From Trametes villosa (taxonomy: Eukaryota > Basidiomycota > Agaricomycetes > Polyporales > Polyporaceae), in the NCBI GenBank assembly GCA_002964805.2, contig PUDQ02000067.1:124001-188000 (forward strand): a DNA stretch of 64,000 nt, given 5' to 3'. The notes under the pieces were generated by a model. That model did not search any database, was not told the origin of the DNA, and worked only from the letters and a program-made list of their open reading frames with translations. Positions 23,983-35,359 of this stretch are shown piece after piece. Each line of letters opens with the position of its first letter. Positions within the stretch are counted from its first letter, which is position 1. The position numbers were made by a program, and so were the translations under genes.

Positions 23983-25092
23983 CTAAGCCTCTGCGCCAGC
24001 CTCATCCTGCGCGTCGATACCCAAGAGCTCCGGCAACCTGTCCCACACCGCACGCCTCTCCATTAAGTCCCGCTCCTTCGTCGACGCCTCGCACTGCCTG
24101 CACAGCGGTATATCCTTGAAGAACCCGTGAACCGGCACGAACGGATTCGCGGTCGCGAAGGCCTCCACCCGCTTCCGCAGGCCCCTCATCCGTCGGCTCG
24201 TACCCTGGACGCACTTCAGGCGCGTCTCGCAGTTGTCCGCGAGGTGCAGCTGGAAGACGGTGAGCGCGATGCGGACGGACACCCGGACGAGGCGCCCCTT
24301 GGCGGCGAAGCAAAGACCGAGGTCGTCGGGGGAGAGTTGCTCGCGCGTGCCGTCCTCGCGCGTAAATCCCGTGACGATGTCGGCGTCGAGCGTGCAACAG
24401 AGGAGGAGTGCGGTAGGAAGCAGGCTGGTCTCGCCCGTCAGACGGGCGAGGTTCACCACGCCGATGGAATGGATCGGGTCGAAGGCTGGTGGACAGAACG
24501 TCGGCGCGCCCGACATCCACGTAGGGAAGTTGTTCGTGTAGTATTCCTTGAGATAGTTGATCGCGTGGAGGTAGAGCTTCAGCATTTGGTACTTCAGTCC
24601 AAGGCGAATCGCCGCGGAGACGACGCCAAACGACGGATCACCGGAAAAGAATGGACTGCAAAAGGCCATCAGTTGGTTGCAGCACGATATCAATATAGTG
24701 ATGGGACGTTACCTCAACTCGAGTCCAGGAAAGTAAAAGCGGAGGATGTGTCTGAAGTCTTCAGGCGAGTCGGTTATGTGCACCACGGGGCAAGCGTCGT
24801 CTACGGCGGAACCCGCCGCACTGGCGGACGCAATCGGAGGCTGCGGGAAGGAGAGCATGTCTCGGAACACCTCAGAGTGTTCGGCGAGAAGTCCCCTGTA
24901 GAGGCGGAACTCGACATCCCGGGCGACGAGGATGATGTTCCCGTCCGGGTACCAGAACTGTTCGTCTCGCGTCCTCGTCCGCTGGGATGACGCCTGAGAC
25001 GCTTCAGCGTCCAACGATGCGTCTTGCGCGCGAGGATTATCGCTAATGTTCGAGCTTGAACGGGCCCGCTTCCGAGGAACTTGCGCAGACAT
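23983..25092 (-). CDS. BTB/POZ domain protein, paralogue 5
   Basis: It starts MSAQVPRKRARSS (basic, NLS-like). The BTB core is FWYPDGNIILVARDVEFRLY, RGLLAEHSEVFRDMLSFPQP, VVHITDSPEDFRHILRFYFP. A phase-2 intron joins EL|SPFFSGDPSFGVV. The second exon has AAIRLGLKYQM, AINYLKEYYTN, HSIGVVNLARL, LLPTALLLCC, DDLGLCFAAKGRL, the pairs CETRLKC and CRQC, and AVWDRLPELLGID. A short acidic tail ends the protein. It is convergent with paralogue 4 (450 bp apart) and closest to paralogues 3 and 6. Confidence 0.88.
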
Positions 25093-25663
25093 TTCCGCCA
25101 GCGTCTGCGACTGGGGCCCCGAAATTTGCGGAGGGCGGAAACGGCGTATCTGTAGAACGTGCTCAGAGGCATCCTTGCGATACCTGAATCATCCACTTAC
25201 TATCTGTGTATTCTAATGTATGGAGCGTACCAGAAGCGTTTTTTCGGTGAATGTCATGGCTGATATAGAAGAGTGAGCGATGGCGAGGGCCCGCGGTCCA
25301 GCGACAGGCGCCGGAAGGTGGCGGGCTTCGGTATTTGCCGAGGCCTCAGGCTGTCCGCCGCGGCCGTTCCAGTGGCCGTTCCCAAGTTCAACACGTTCAC
25401 GAACAGCGACCGGGACGACCATTTCGTGCGTAAGGGCACCCGCGGTGACCATGGCAGGTAGGTGGACGGAGCTCCTTAATCAATCAAACCACCAGACTGA
25501 GATCAATTGGCTTAACAGCACCACAAATTGCTGATGAAACTCATGAGAGGGCGCAACCTCGGACCTCGGGAAAACACATAGTAAGCCCCCCGTTTGCATC
25601 AGTTCAGCATATGATATTGAACGCTTTATTGCGATAATGGCGTCGCGTGCGATACTGCGCGCG

Positions 25664-28067
25664 TCATGCGTCCAAATGCTCCAACATTGAGACTGCGCCG
25701 TCCGTTCGCGGAACAAACCTGCACGCAAATGGCGCAGGGTGACTAGAGAAAGGAGCACCAGGTAAGCCTTTCAATATCCCTAGTCTCATGATCCAGAGTT
25801 ACTGGCCTTGAAAACGATGACACAAATTTAGCAGGAGGTATGTATTCATTGCCTGTTGCATCGACGGGCGGCAATATGTCGAAGAGTGCGACCATATTAG
25901 CGATCGCAAGCCAGATACTGGCGTCCGCGAGGGCCTGCCCTGGGCATACTCTGCTCCCGGAAGCGTTGGCGAGTGAATCAGTCCAGGGTGATGAGCGAAT
26001 GCTATCAGTGACGCCACCCAGTAAGTAGGGCACTCGACAAGTGCTTACCTGCGTCCGAACCCGAATACAAAGCTGCTTGGAGGTACATAGCTTCCGTCAT
26101 TTCCCGTTTCGGCTTTGAGGTGGCGCTCTGGACGAAACTCTTCGGGCTCTGGATAATACCGCGTGTCGCGGGACATGGCCCTGCGGCGGTAATGAACATG
26201 ACACAGACGGTCAGTAAGCCCTCAGCGCCGTACTACGAACACAGCTAACCAGATGTTCGGGACTACCATGCAGCCTGCGGGTATATTATACTCACGGTAG
26301 TGATCATGCTCCGTGACGCGATGAGGTACGGCTGCGGCATCTTCGGTTATAAGCAGTCTTCTCGTCACGACTGTAAACTCACCCATGGGCAGTGCCGGGT
26401 TCCAGCTACGGTATGCATACACCTGTCAACCGTGTTCCCTCCGATTTGATGTAACATAGCTCACCGGTAGACCTCCTCTAGTAGCGCGTTTAGGTATGGT
26501 AGAGTCTCGCGGTCACCGAAGTCAGGCAACCGCTCGCACCCTACGACTCGGTCCATCTCCTCCTGCGCTTTCTGTAGCGCGTCATGGTTGCGCGTCATGG
26601 CGAGGACGAAGGTGAAAAGAGTACCGCGGCTCTGTTGTACGGTATTATCTGTGAGTTCTTTGGAGTTCACGCACACATAGGACGCTCACCGTCTCCACTC
26701 CCGCTGCGCATGAGATAGCGACCATGTCAGAAGGGCCAGGACAGTCTCGACGGACGAGCTCACCTCCGTAGATATCCATGGAGAGGCCTTTCATGTCTTC
26801 GGCTTGGGCCGCACTTGGATCTCCACCAAAACCCTCGAGAACTGAGCGCAATATACACGGTGCGCTAGTTCCATCGGCCTGTGTACCTTCTTTTCAGTGT
26901 CGCCTTAGCTCGCCCAGTAAGCCGTGGTACTGACCAGGTCCGACGTCACTAGGTCATACCCTGTGTTATACCATTCTGTGATAAGCACACGAACGGCCAG
27001 AGCGTTCCGCTTGAAGCCGATGCCGGGAGTCCAGCGCGGGATGTACTTCACTGAAGGCAAGGATATCCGTCATCACTTGATCGGCTTCGTATGAAAGATA
27101 AACAACACTTACAGACTGGTAGGAAGTCCACGGGCACGGAGCCTGCCCTGCCTGCGTGGTCGGTTCCGCTGACCGCCCGCTCAGCGAGGAAGACAAGTTC
27201 GTCGTCTACGGAGTGGACCGGGCGACCGTAGGTGATTTCCAACAGCATCCCCGCAAGGTAGCTGGAACAATGCACGCGACACCGAGGTAGGTATCTATTG
27301 TTAGCATCGCTGCGTCCCAGTCGAAACGCTGCTGACCCCGTACTCACAGATGCATGTGATCCCTGAAATTCTCCGATTGTCGGGATAGGTTGAGCAACAG
27401 GCGGTTCACCTCCCTTCGTTGAATATGCTGATACCCTCGGAGCGTCGCTTTGTTGCCAGCAGCGTCGAACAGCCACTTCCGGCGCTGACGAAACCGATCG
27501 CCGTATGGCAGGCCGGGTAAGGTACGTGCGTTGAGCCTGGGAGCATCGCAGCGCCATTATTGCCCGGATGGTGAGCTTCTCATCGCTCCAACAACTTGAG
27601 GGGCTGATGCGGAACGTACAGCTCGTTTAACAGGACCAGGCGAGGCCTATCCGAGTATTTGGAGCTTCGTTTGTCCAGGAGATCCCTGGCGGCCTCGATG
27701 GAGTTCAACACGATCGCCTGCGTGCGGAATATCTTGAAGTACACGACGTCCGATCCTGCAAACCAATCAGCACACGGTGTCCGTGAGGACCCCTCTCGAA
27801 ATCCGAGCCGAGAGTACCGACTAGTGGGTGCGTACCGAATTTTTTCCCCCATGCCTGAAGCACTTTCTCAGGAAATGCGGCCGGAAGCTGGAGAGCGTTG
27901 CCGAGAAACGGCAACCCGCCAGGCCCTGGGGGGAGGCGACGAGGCTCTCGTACCCATAGCGTCGTTGGTGCGAGCCTGCACAGCACTAGTGCGAAGCAAA
28001 CGATGGCGCCTGCAAGGAACCAGGAGAGCTCTGGACTCGAAACGGGAGACTGGGAGGAACCGGGCAT
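25664..28067 (-). CDS. Cytochrome P450 monooxygenase, paralogue 2
   Basis: This is an ER-anchored haem monooxygenase. It has a hydrophobic N-terminal anchor, then RRLPPGPGGLPFLGNALQL, DVVYFKIFRTQAIVLNS, the helix C region LPYGDRFRQRRKW, MLLEITYGRPV, the I-helix AGVETSRGTL (AGxETS), the K-helix EEVYR, FRPERHL, and the haem segment VFGFGRR then VCPGQALADASIW. About ten short introns are used. The intron after NEL ends at the AG before CTCAACGCACG, which restores frame, so the gene is not broken there. The final exon (HPAPFACRFVPRTDGA) ends at 25664; without that splice the model would run into an unrelated tail. It is tandem with paralogues 3 and 4 on the same strand. Confidence 0.9.
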
Positions 28068-28992
28068 CGTGATAGATGTGCGTATCGCAAGCAGCTCTAG
28101 TGGCCTATATACGCTACCTAACGGCAGTCAAAGTGTACCATACCGGCAACCTCGCACCTGACTCAGGCTCGCGGTGGTGCAACCAAGACCGCACGCCCAC
28201 TGGCAGGCGGTCTCACGCCCTGTAAGCATTTGCTCGTACTTTCTGTGTGGAGTGAAGCAGCCGATTGGATAGCGGATGCCCCCTCCGCTGCACGCCTTGC
28301 AGGGAAGCCCCTGGGCGCCCAAGCGCAAACGCAAAATCAATCTTCGTGAAGTCAGTCGCAATCTTCGAACTGTCACTGTATGCTCGGGGAAGTCGTTGAT
28401 CTCGCAAGGCCCAAATCACCGGAAGGCGTTTATGGCTCAGCCGCAAATCCTGTCGTCGCGTTGGGCTTGTTTTGTGTCGTCGACATTCATATACATGGTG
28501 CATTTCGTTGAGGCGCTGTCGGATAGGGAGCGGGACGCATCGTAAGTCCGTACGACCAAAGACTACCGCTCTGCGATGAGAACGGTCGGATTCGGACTGG
28601 CTCCGGCCTGAGTCTCGCTCTTCCCTGTCACTCTCCGTACTGTACGTAGTGCCTCCTTGACATCGGCCGTACCACGATTCGCCGGTAGACGAGCGTGGAT
28701 ACCCGCTGTCGGCCGGCATGACAACTTTGCGCACTCTGCGGATCCTTTCCTATTCGAGGGATGCAAGTAAGAGTGCTACCGTTAATGGATTGGCGATTAT
28801 ACATGAGCGAGGTACAGAGCTACGTCATAGTACGAGAACCTGATAGAAATATGGTCATGAGTCGAAGAAGTGCGTCGATCGGCGGCAGCTATGTGGATAG
28901 AAGCTCTCTTCACTTTCACCCGAGCTACCCCGAGGCGGGAACATGGCTGAAGCGGGCTCCCATGAGTTAACTCCGGGGAGGACCGTAGTTCT
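28068..28992. other. Intergenic region between P450 paralogues 2 and 3
   Basis: This stretch of 0.9 kb shows no supportable gene and no P450 fragment that I can recognise. Confidence 0.45.
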
Positions 28993-31249
28993 TCAATCGC
29001 TCGCTTGGGCCAGAAGAGCGGCGGCCGCGTCCGGCCGGAGTGTAATCTTGCATGCAAACGGAGTGGGCTGCCTGCATGTCGACGGGTTAGTGACTGTCGT
29101 ACCATGGGGTACTACTAGCCCACGAACGTTGTGAATCCCGAAATAAATGTCGCAGGTGGAACGATTTCGTTTCCAGAGTCGTCGGTCGTCGGCATGACGT
29201 CAAAGAGCGCGACCATGTGCGCCATGGCTAGCCAGATGCTTGCGTCCGCGAAGGCTTGTCCTGGACATACCCTGCTCGGCAGACGAGGTCGCGGCGAGTC
29301 CAAACATCAGTGTGATGCGCATGGGAAAGACGAACAAGACTACAACTGACCTGCGACCAAAACCGAAGACAAAGCTACTCGGCAAAAGGCGGTCCTCTTG
29401 CCCATCTGGGGGACGAAGGTAACGCTCGGGGCGAAACTGCTCGGGTTCTGGATAGTATCTTGTGTCACGGGCCATTGCCCTGTACGACGTACATAATCAA
29501 TATGAGTCTCAAACACACAGTGAACAGTATTCGTGAAAGCATACCATGTATTAGGAATCACCATGGTCCCCGCCGGGATGTCGTAGTCACGATACTTGTC
29601 GGCGGTCAGAACGCCATGGGGAACAGCTGTCAACCACGATGAGCTGCCTGGAGTTGTGTAAAACGTAGGCACCCACCCAGAGGCAAGGACGGATACCAGC
29701 TGGAAACGTCAATCGCAGTTGAGACACCTCCATCAATTGTCAAAGAGCGATACTTACCGATACACCTCTTCGAGCACCGCGTTGAGGTACGGTAGCCTCT
29801 CGCGATCTGGGAAGTCGGGCAGTCTCGCACCGCCGATGACCCTGTCCATCTCCTCCTGTGCCTTGCGCAACACGCGGGGATTCCGCGTCATGTTCAAGAG
29901 AAATTGAAGGATCGTCCCGCGGCTCTGCAGGTCGAGGTTATCATCAGTATCTTGACAGTACGGGCGGCGCAAATTGTGCAAACCGTTTCGACACCAGCTG
30001 TATACGGTTCGCTTTGTGAACCGACCTTTATATAGGATAACATGATAAGGCAGACGCACCCCCGTAGATACCGAAGGTTAGACCCTTGATCTCTTCTGCT
30101 TGATGGAGGGTCGGCGCTCCACCATACTCCGCCAACAAAGTAGCGAGTACGGACGGAGCTGCCGTGCCGGATGCCTAATCCAAACGTGAGCACACGAGCG
30201 TGCTCCGGATGTCGAGGCCATGACGTACGATGGCAGAGAAGACCATATTGTAAGGCCTGTTCTTCAACTCCTCTACGCACTCGCGGACAACGATGGCTTT
30301 GCGCTTGAAACTAGCTCCCGGGAGCCAAGTCGGGATGTGCTTCACTGGTATCAGAGGTTTAGTATTCGCAGGCCTCGTGCGAGAAGGAGATGGCAACGTA
30401 CAAATGGGGAAGAAGTCTACGAGCGTAGATCCGGGGGTTCCAAGCGTATTCGCCGCGTTAATCCCACGTTCTCCCACTTGCACCAGCTCGTCGTCCAGGG
30501 AGTTGACTCTGAAGCCATACGTGACCTCGAGCAAGATTGATGCTAGATAACTGTACAAAGCTAGTATGGATATGAGTAAGATGCATACAGCGTGCGATGA
30601 GCATACAGATGAATGTGGTCAAAGAAGGATGTTGGATTCTTGAGGAGGTTGCGCGACATGTTCCGGGCTTCTCTGCGCTGGAGCTCCTGGAAGCTTTTCA
30701 GCTTCTCCTTGCTGCCAACGCCTTCGTATAACCATCTGCGCTGCCGCCGAAGCTGCTCTCCGTATCCGAGTACGGGTAGAGATACATCTTGCCCCACCCT
30801 AGGTCCCATCGCAGAAGGTCGTGAGCGATCATACGGTAAAGAGCGCGCTGCGACTCGGAACTCACATTTCTCCTAGAAGAACCATGCGCGGCCTATCTGA
30901 GTACTTCGTGCTTCGCTTCTCCAGAAGGTCTCGCGCAGCCTCGATGGTATTGAGAACGATCGTCGGCGTCCGGAATATCTTAAAATAGACAATGTCTCCT
31001 GTCGACAGTGCGGCAACGTCAGTATCGCCGGGGAAACACATAAGCACACATGCGCGAACCGTATTGCTTCGCCCACTCGAAGAGCTTCTGCTCTTGGAAC
31101 TGCGCAGGGAGCCGGTGCGCGCTCCCGAGGAAAGGAACGCCCTTGGGACCAGGTGGTAGCTTGCGGCGTTCGCGAGGGCGCGCGATCAACACGGCGACGA
31201 GTAGAAGGAAAGCGAGAAGGACCAATCCCTCCGCTCGGGTGAGTAGCAT
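28993..31249 (-). CDS. Cytochrome P450 monooxygenase, paralogue 3
   Basis: It starts MLLTRAEGLVLLAFLLL, an N-terminal membrane anchor, then RRKLPPGPKGVPFLG. It continues with DIVYFKIFRTPTIVLNT, AARDLLEKRSTKYSDRPRM, helix C YGEQLRRQRRWLYEG, ILLEVTYGFRV, the I-helix GVETSRGTILQF, the K-helix EEVYR, FRPERYL, and the haem loop FGFGRRVCPGQAFADASIW. Introns are short. The last intron (gttcgt donor) leads to QPTPFACKITLRPDAA and the stop at 28993-28995. ATG 31249 is chosen because the upstream codons of the same frame have no ATG and no anchor. It is intact and most like paralogue 2. Confidence 0.9.
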
Positions 31250-31996
31250 GACGGGCGCGGGGACGCAGCGCGAGTTGACTGGGTGTAGGGCCCGGATAGC
31301 GACCGCTCGATGTGATAGAAGTGAGCGTAGTGTGCCCAACAAGACAATCTTACGGGTGCCTGGTCTTATGAAAACCTGAGAGCGGAGGCCGGTACCTCGG
31401 GTATCTTCGCTCGGCCCTCTATCTCCATGCCGTGTCTGCGGCCCCGTTAGACCCGGGGTACACTTACGTGGTTGTCAAGGAAGCTCCATGAACGGTTGCA
31501 AACGGTCCGAAATAGCCCCTTGTGCGGGGCGGGCAGATAGTGATAGGCCATACAAACTGGCGATGCTTGCACGCAAAAGTAAGAACGGAGATCGTAGCTC
31601 AAAAGCCATATAGGACGTACCTCTTTCTATGGAGAGTGGTATATGCACCATGCAGCGCAACGCTGAGCTTGATACCAGCAAACGGTTACCGTCAACAGAC
31701 TGAGATCGCACACTGTGATCATGGGACTACAGGAGGACCGTGCGCGTGCGCTCGCAGTGCACGGATATCCACGCTGCAGCAGGCAGAGGGTTCCTCCGAA
31801 ACTCTATCGTCTTCGCAGAGCCCGGGTTGAAGGCAACGTTGACAATGGCCGCTCTGGTGGAATACTATTCCCAGAATGATGGACTGTCAGCTGTCAAAAA
31901 CGCTCTATAACACCGTATGATACCGCAAGAGATCTATGGTTGTGCATGCATACGGTACCGTCTGACAGCGCTCTCGCTCCGAACGCACCCTGGGCC
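31250..31996. other. Intergenic region between P450 paralogues 3 and 4
   Basis: This stretch of 0.75 kb holds the promoter of paralogue 3 and the 3' end of paralogue 4. No gene is seen. Confidence 0.45.
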
Positions 31997-34250
31997 TCAT
32001 GTCACGTCCAGCTGCGCGGCCATAGCAGCCGCCTTTTCCGAACGCGGCGCGATCCGACACGTGAACGGCGCCGGCTGACTATATGCGCAGATTCTCGTCA
32101 GTACCCGCTGTGCACGACTCAAGACTGTGCGTGCACGGACCTGGTGAAGCCGGGGAGTATCACCAAAGGCGGAGTGATCTCCTTCCCGTTGTCGTCGAGC
32201 GGCTTCTTAATGTCGAAGAGCGCGACGACGTTCGCCATGGCGAGCCAGAGACTAGGGTCCGCGAGAGCCTGCCCCGGACAGACCCTGCGCGTTCACGAAT
32301 GAGCGGATTAGCACTGAGTGTCAACTCGTGGCACGCGGGACTGACCTGCGCCCGAACCCGAAGACGAAGCTGCTGGGCATGAGCAGCTCATCCTTCTTCT
32401 CGTCTGGCACAAGGAAGCGTTCGGGACGGAAGTCTTCGGGGTCGGGGTAGAAGCGCATGTCGCGAGTCATCGCCCTACGGTCCGCGTAGGGGTCAGGATG
32501 TACTGGGAGAGGTTCGCGTGGAAGGTGCGTACCAGGTGTTCGCTATGACCGTGGAGCCTGCGGGGATGTCGTATCCGCGGTACTCGTCGTCCGCCGTCGC
32601 GCGATGGGGAACCGCTATTATACGGGTGCGGTTAGACGAGTGGGACACGCGTGCATGCGCGGGACATATTTACCCATGGGCAGGATAGGACTCCATCTGC
32701 GCGCGACATTACGTTAGTCAAACCCCACCGAAAATTCCATGCGATAGTATCACATACCGGTACGTTTCTTCAAGGAACGCGTTCAGGTACGGTAGCGACT
32801 CGCGGTCGCCGAACTCCGGTAGCCGGTCGTTCCCGATCACCCTGTCGATCTCGTCTTGCGCTCTGCGGAGCATGTCCGCGTTACGGACGAGGTGGAGGAA
32901 CAAAGTCGAGAGCGTTCCGCGGCTCTGCGAGTCGGACGGTCAGATTATATGCTCAGGAACCCAGAACTCGCACCGACCGTCTCGACGCCCGCTACATGAC
33001 GGCAAAGTCAGTATGTTGAAGTGAACGGCAAGCATCAATCGACTAACCTCCATACACGTTGAGCGGCGGCAGTCCCTTGACATCGTCCAGGAGTTCCGGC
33101 GGAGGAGATCCACCAAACTCGGTTAAGATATTAGCGTAAATGGAGGGCACGGCAGTGTCAGCAGCCTATGCGACTCCTATGAGCTCCTGCTCCAGTGTTA
33201 AACAGAACAATGCGCACGATGTCATCTTTGACGAGCTTGTAGCCCAGATCCTTGTATTCCGCGACGCATTTGCGAACAGCGAGGGCGTCCCTTTTGAACT
33301 GCGCGCCAGGGAACCAGCTCGGGATATGTTGGACTGATGGTCATGTAAACGACACATGCGTCTAGTGTTCTCATACGGCACGGGACTCACGCAGTGGGAA
33401 GCCCAAGTCGACCAGCTGCGCTCCGGGACCGCCGAGGCCATTCGCGCCTGCGATACCCCGCTCGCCAGCCTGGACGAGCTCGTCGTGGAGGGAGGTGACC
33501 TTCCTGCCGTACGTGATCTGGAGCATTACTCCAGCTAGGTATCTAAATGCGGTCCAGATATGAGCGGGACATAGCGGCGATGAGCGATGGGCGATCTACG
33601 TACAAGTGGATATGGTCCAAGAAGTGTTGTGGGTCGTCGCGGAGGTTTCGGAGCAGGCTGTTGACTTGTTCGCGCTGGATATCCTGGTAGCTCCGGAGCT
33701 TGTCTTTGTTGCCGACGCCGTCGTACATCCACTTGCGGTGCCGGCGGAATCGATCGCCGTAAGGCATTGAGACGAGCGCCGCCTCTTGACCAATCCTGTT
33801 AGCGGGAGATTAGATTGAGCACGACCGTCAGCGAAACAGCCGGGACACGCCAGCGAGTACGCACATATCGGAGTGCAAGACCATGCTCGGCCTGTCGGAG
33901 TACTTCGCGCTGCGCTTGTCCAGGAGATCTCTGGCGGCTTCGATGGTGTTGAGCACGATCGTCGTTTTCCGGAGGAGCTGGACGTATATAATGTCGGAAC
34001 CTACGCGGCGAAAGCGCACCGTTAGTCCGGCGAATGTGCCACGGTGGTGTGAAAGAGACTAACCGTACTCCTTGCCCCACTCGAGGAACTTCTTCTCGAC
34101 GAACCTAGATGGGAGCTTGTGGAGGCTTCCCACGAGCGGGAGCCGGCTCGGCCCAGGCGGGAGCTTGGCCCGGCGGCCCGTGACGTACTTGACTGAAAGG
34201 ACGAACAGCAGAGAGACAGCGATGAGCTGCCACGAGAGGTTGAACGACAT
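31997..34250 (-). CDS. Cytochrome P450 monooxygenase, paralogue 4
   Basis: It starts MSFNLSWQLIAVSLLFVLSV (membrane anchor), then RRAKLPPGPSRLPLVGSL. Further motifs are DIIYVQLLRKTTIVLNT, helix C MPYGDRFRRHRKWMYDG, VMLQITYGRKV, the I-helix GVETSRGTLSTLF, the K-helix EETYR, FRPERFL, and the haem loop FGFGRRVCPGQALADPSLW. The last exon reads QPAPFTCRIAPRSEKAA, ending at 31997. All joins use GT-AG introns of about 50-70 nt. It is the first gene (in transcription order) of three tandem minus-strand P450s. The substrate cannot be told from sequence. Confidence 0.9.
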
Positions 34251-35359
34251 CAGGGGCGTAGAGTGTAGAAGGAAACAGTGCCACTGTCAGGTACGATGTT
34301 CGCAGTGATGGTGCTGGGATCGGCGATGGCGAGACACCTTATATATATGTGAGAACGGTGCTGCATTGAGAAGAAGCGTACACGGCCCCGGGCGTCGAAG
34401 TGGAGACTCGAGATGACTGCAGCGCTCGGGGCCGTAGGAGCAGTAGCCGAGCTACAGCTATTGCCGGTACGACCCATCAATCCTCCTAGAGTTTCGGAAC
34501 CGTGCTGCGTGACTCTCCCTCATTGGCGAGATCGCGTAGTCGGAGCCTTTACTGCGAGCGCGATGAACTCCTTGCGGGCTGAAAATCCCGGGGTCAACGG
34601 AACACTGCAAAGGGCGCCCCGGATGCCAATTTACAATGCCGATATTGTTAATGAGTACCCCAGCCGGTCATAGTGTCAGGCCAACCTAGGGGAGGAAAGA
34701 TCAGTCACGTAGGAGCAACTTCACGTACAACATACATGGCCAGGATGGCGAGTCTAACGGCGCCGAGTGAAGCCATCGTGCTGGATCAACCGGTGGATCA
34801 GCGTGCACTCTATTGAGCATCCCCTCGGCCTTACCGACTTGGAGGCTGGAACCGCTAGGATAACATGCGGTACTTGAGCGGAAAGGTCGCGCGCATGCCG
34901 CTCGGCATCGGTACAGAGCGTGAGTTGCTCTAGAGCGCAGCATTCCGCCTGGGCTTCTTCAAGGATAGAGCAGCAGATATTTTACGGCAAGTGGCACCCC
35001 ACCCGACCTTCGGCATGCCAGTGAAAACGAGGAGAATCTCAGCCAGCGTCGAGAGCGGGTTGAAGCGCAGGAAAGCCGCGAAATGATCACCTTGAGGTGT
35101 GGCTGTGTTGTTGCCACGTGGGCGCAGGATCGTGGCGCTTGGATGAGTTTGACGCCACCCCGGAGGGGCTTTCCTCTTGCTGCCATCTCGCTCTCAGTCC
35201 AGCCTTGCTTCCAGCGAAAGTGCCAATCGGAAAAGCTCTTCAGGGGACTCGTTGGTCAAGGGCAAGTTCACAAACCTGTGAGTCGACTTAGAGTCGGTGA
35301 AGTCATGCATACGCTCACAGACTATCTTTTCCGAATGCGCATACTATAGTCGCTCGGGT
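34251..35359. other. Intergenic region between divergent P450 paralogue 4 and BTB paralogue 6
   Basis: This is 1.1 kb without a supportable gene. Minus-strand frames around 34920-35190 are open for 50-75 codons but show no known motif. It is a shared upstream region of two divergent genes. Confidence 0.4.

Noticed and set aside
27560..27650. Frameshift in P450 paralogue 2 after the NEL exon
   Set aside because: Using the donor gtacgt and the acceptor AG before CTCAACG restores frame (EL|LNARTLPGLPYGDRF), so no break is needed.
10132..34250. Assigning the P450s to aflatoxin/sterigmatocystin biosynthesis
   Set aside because: The similarity is to a broad group often labelled that way; no polyketide synthase or other pathway gene is present, so only a general P450 call is made.
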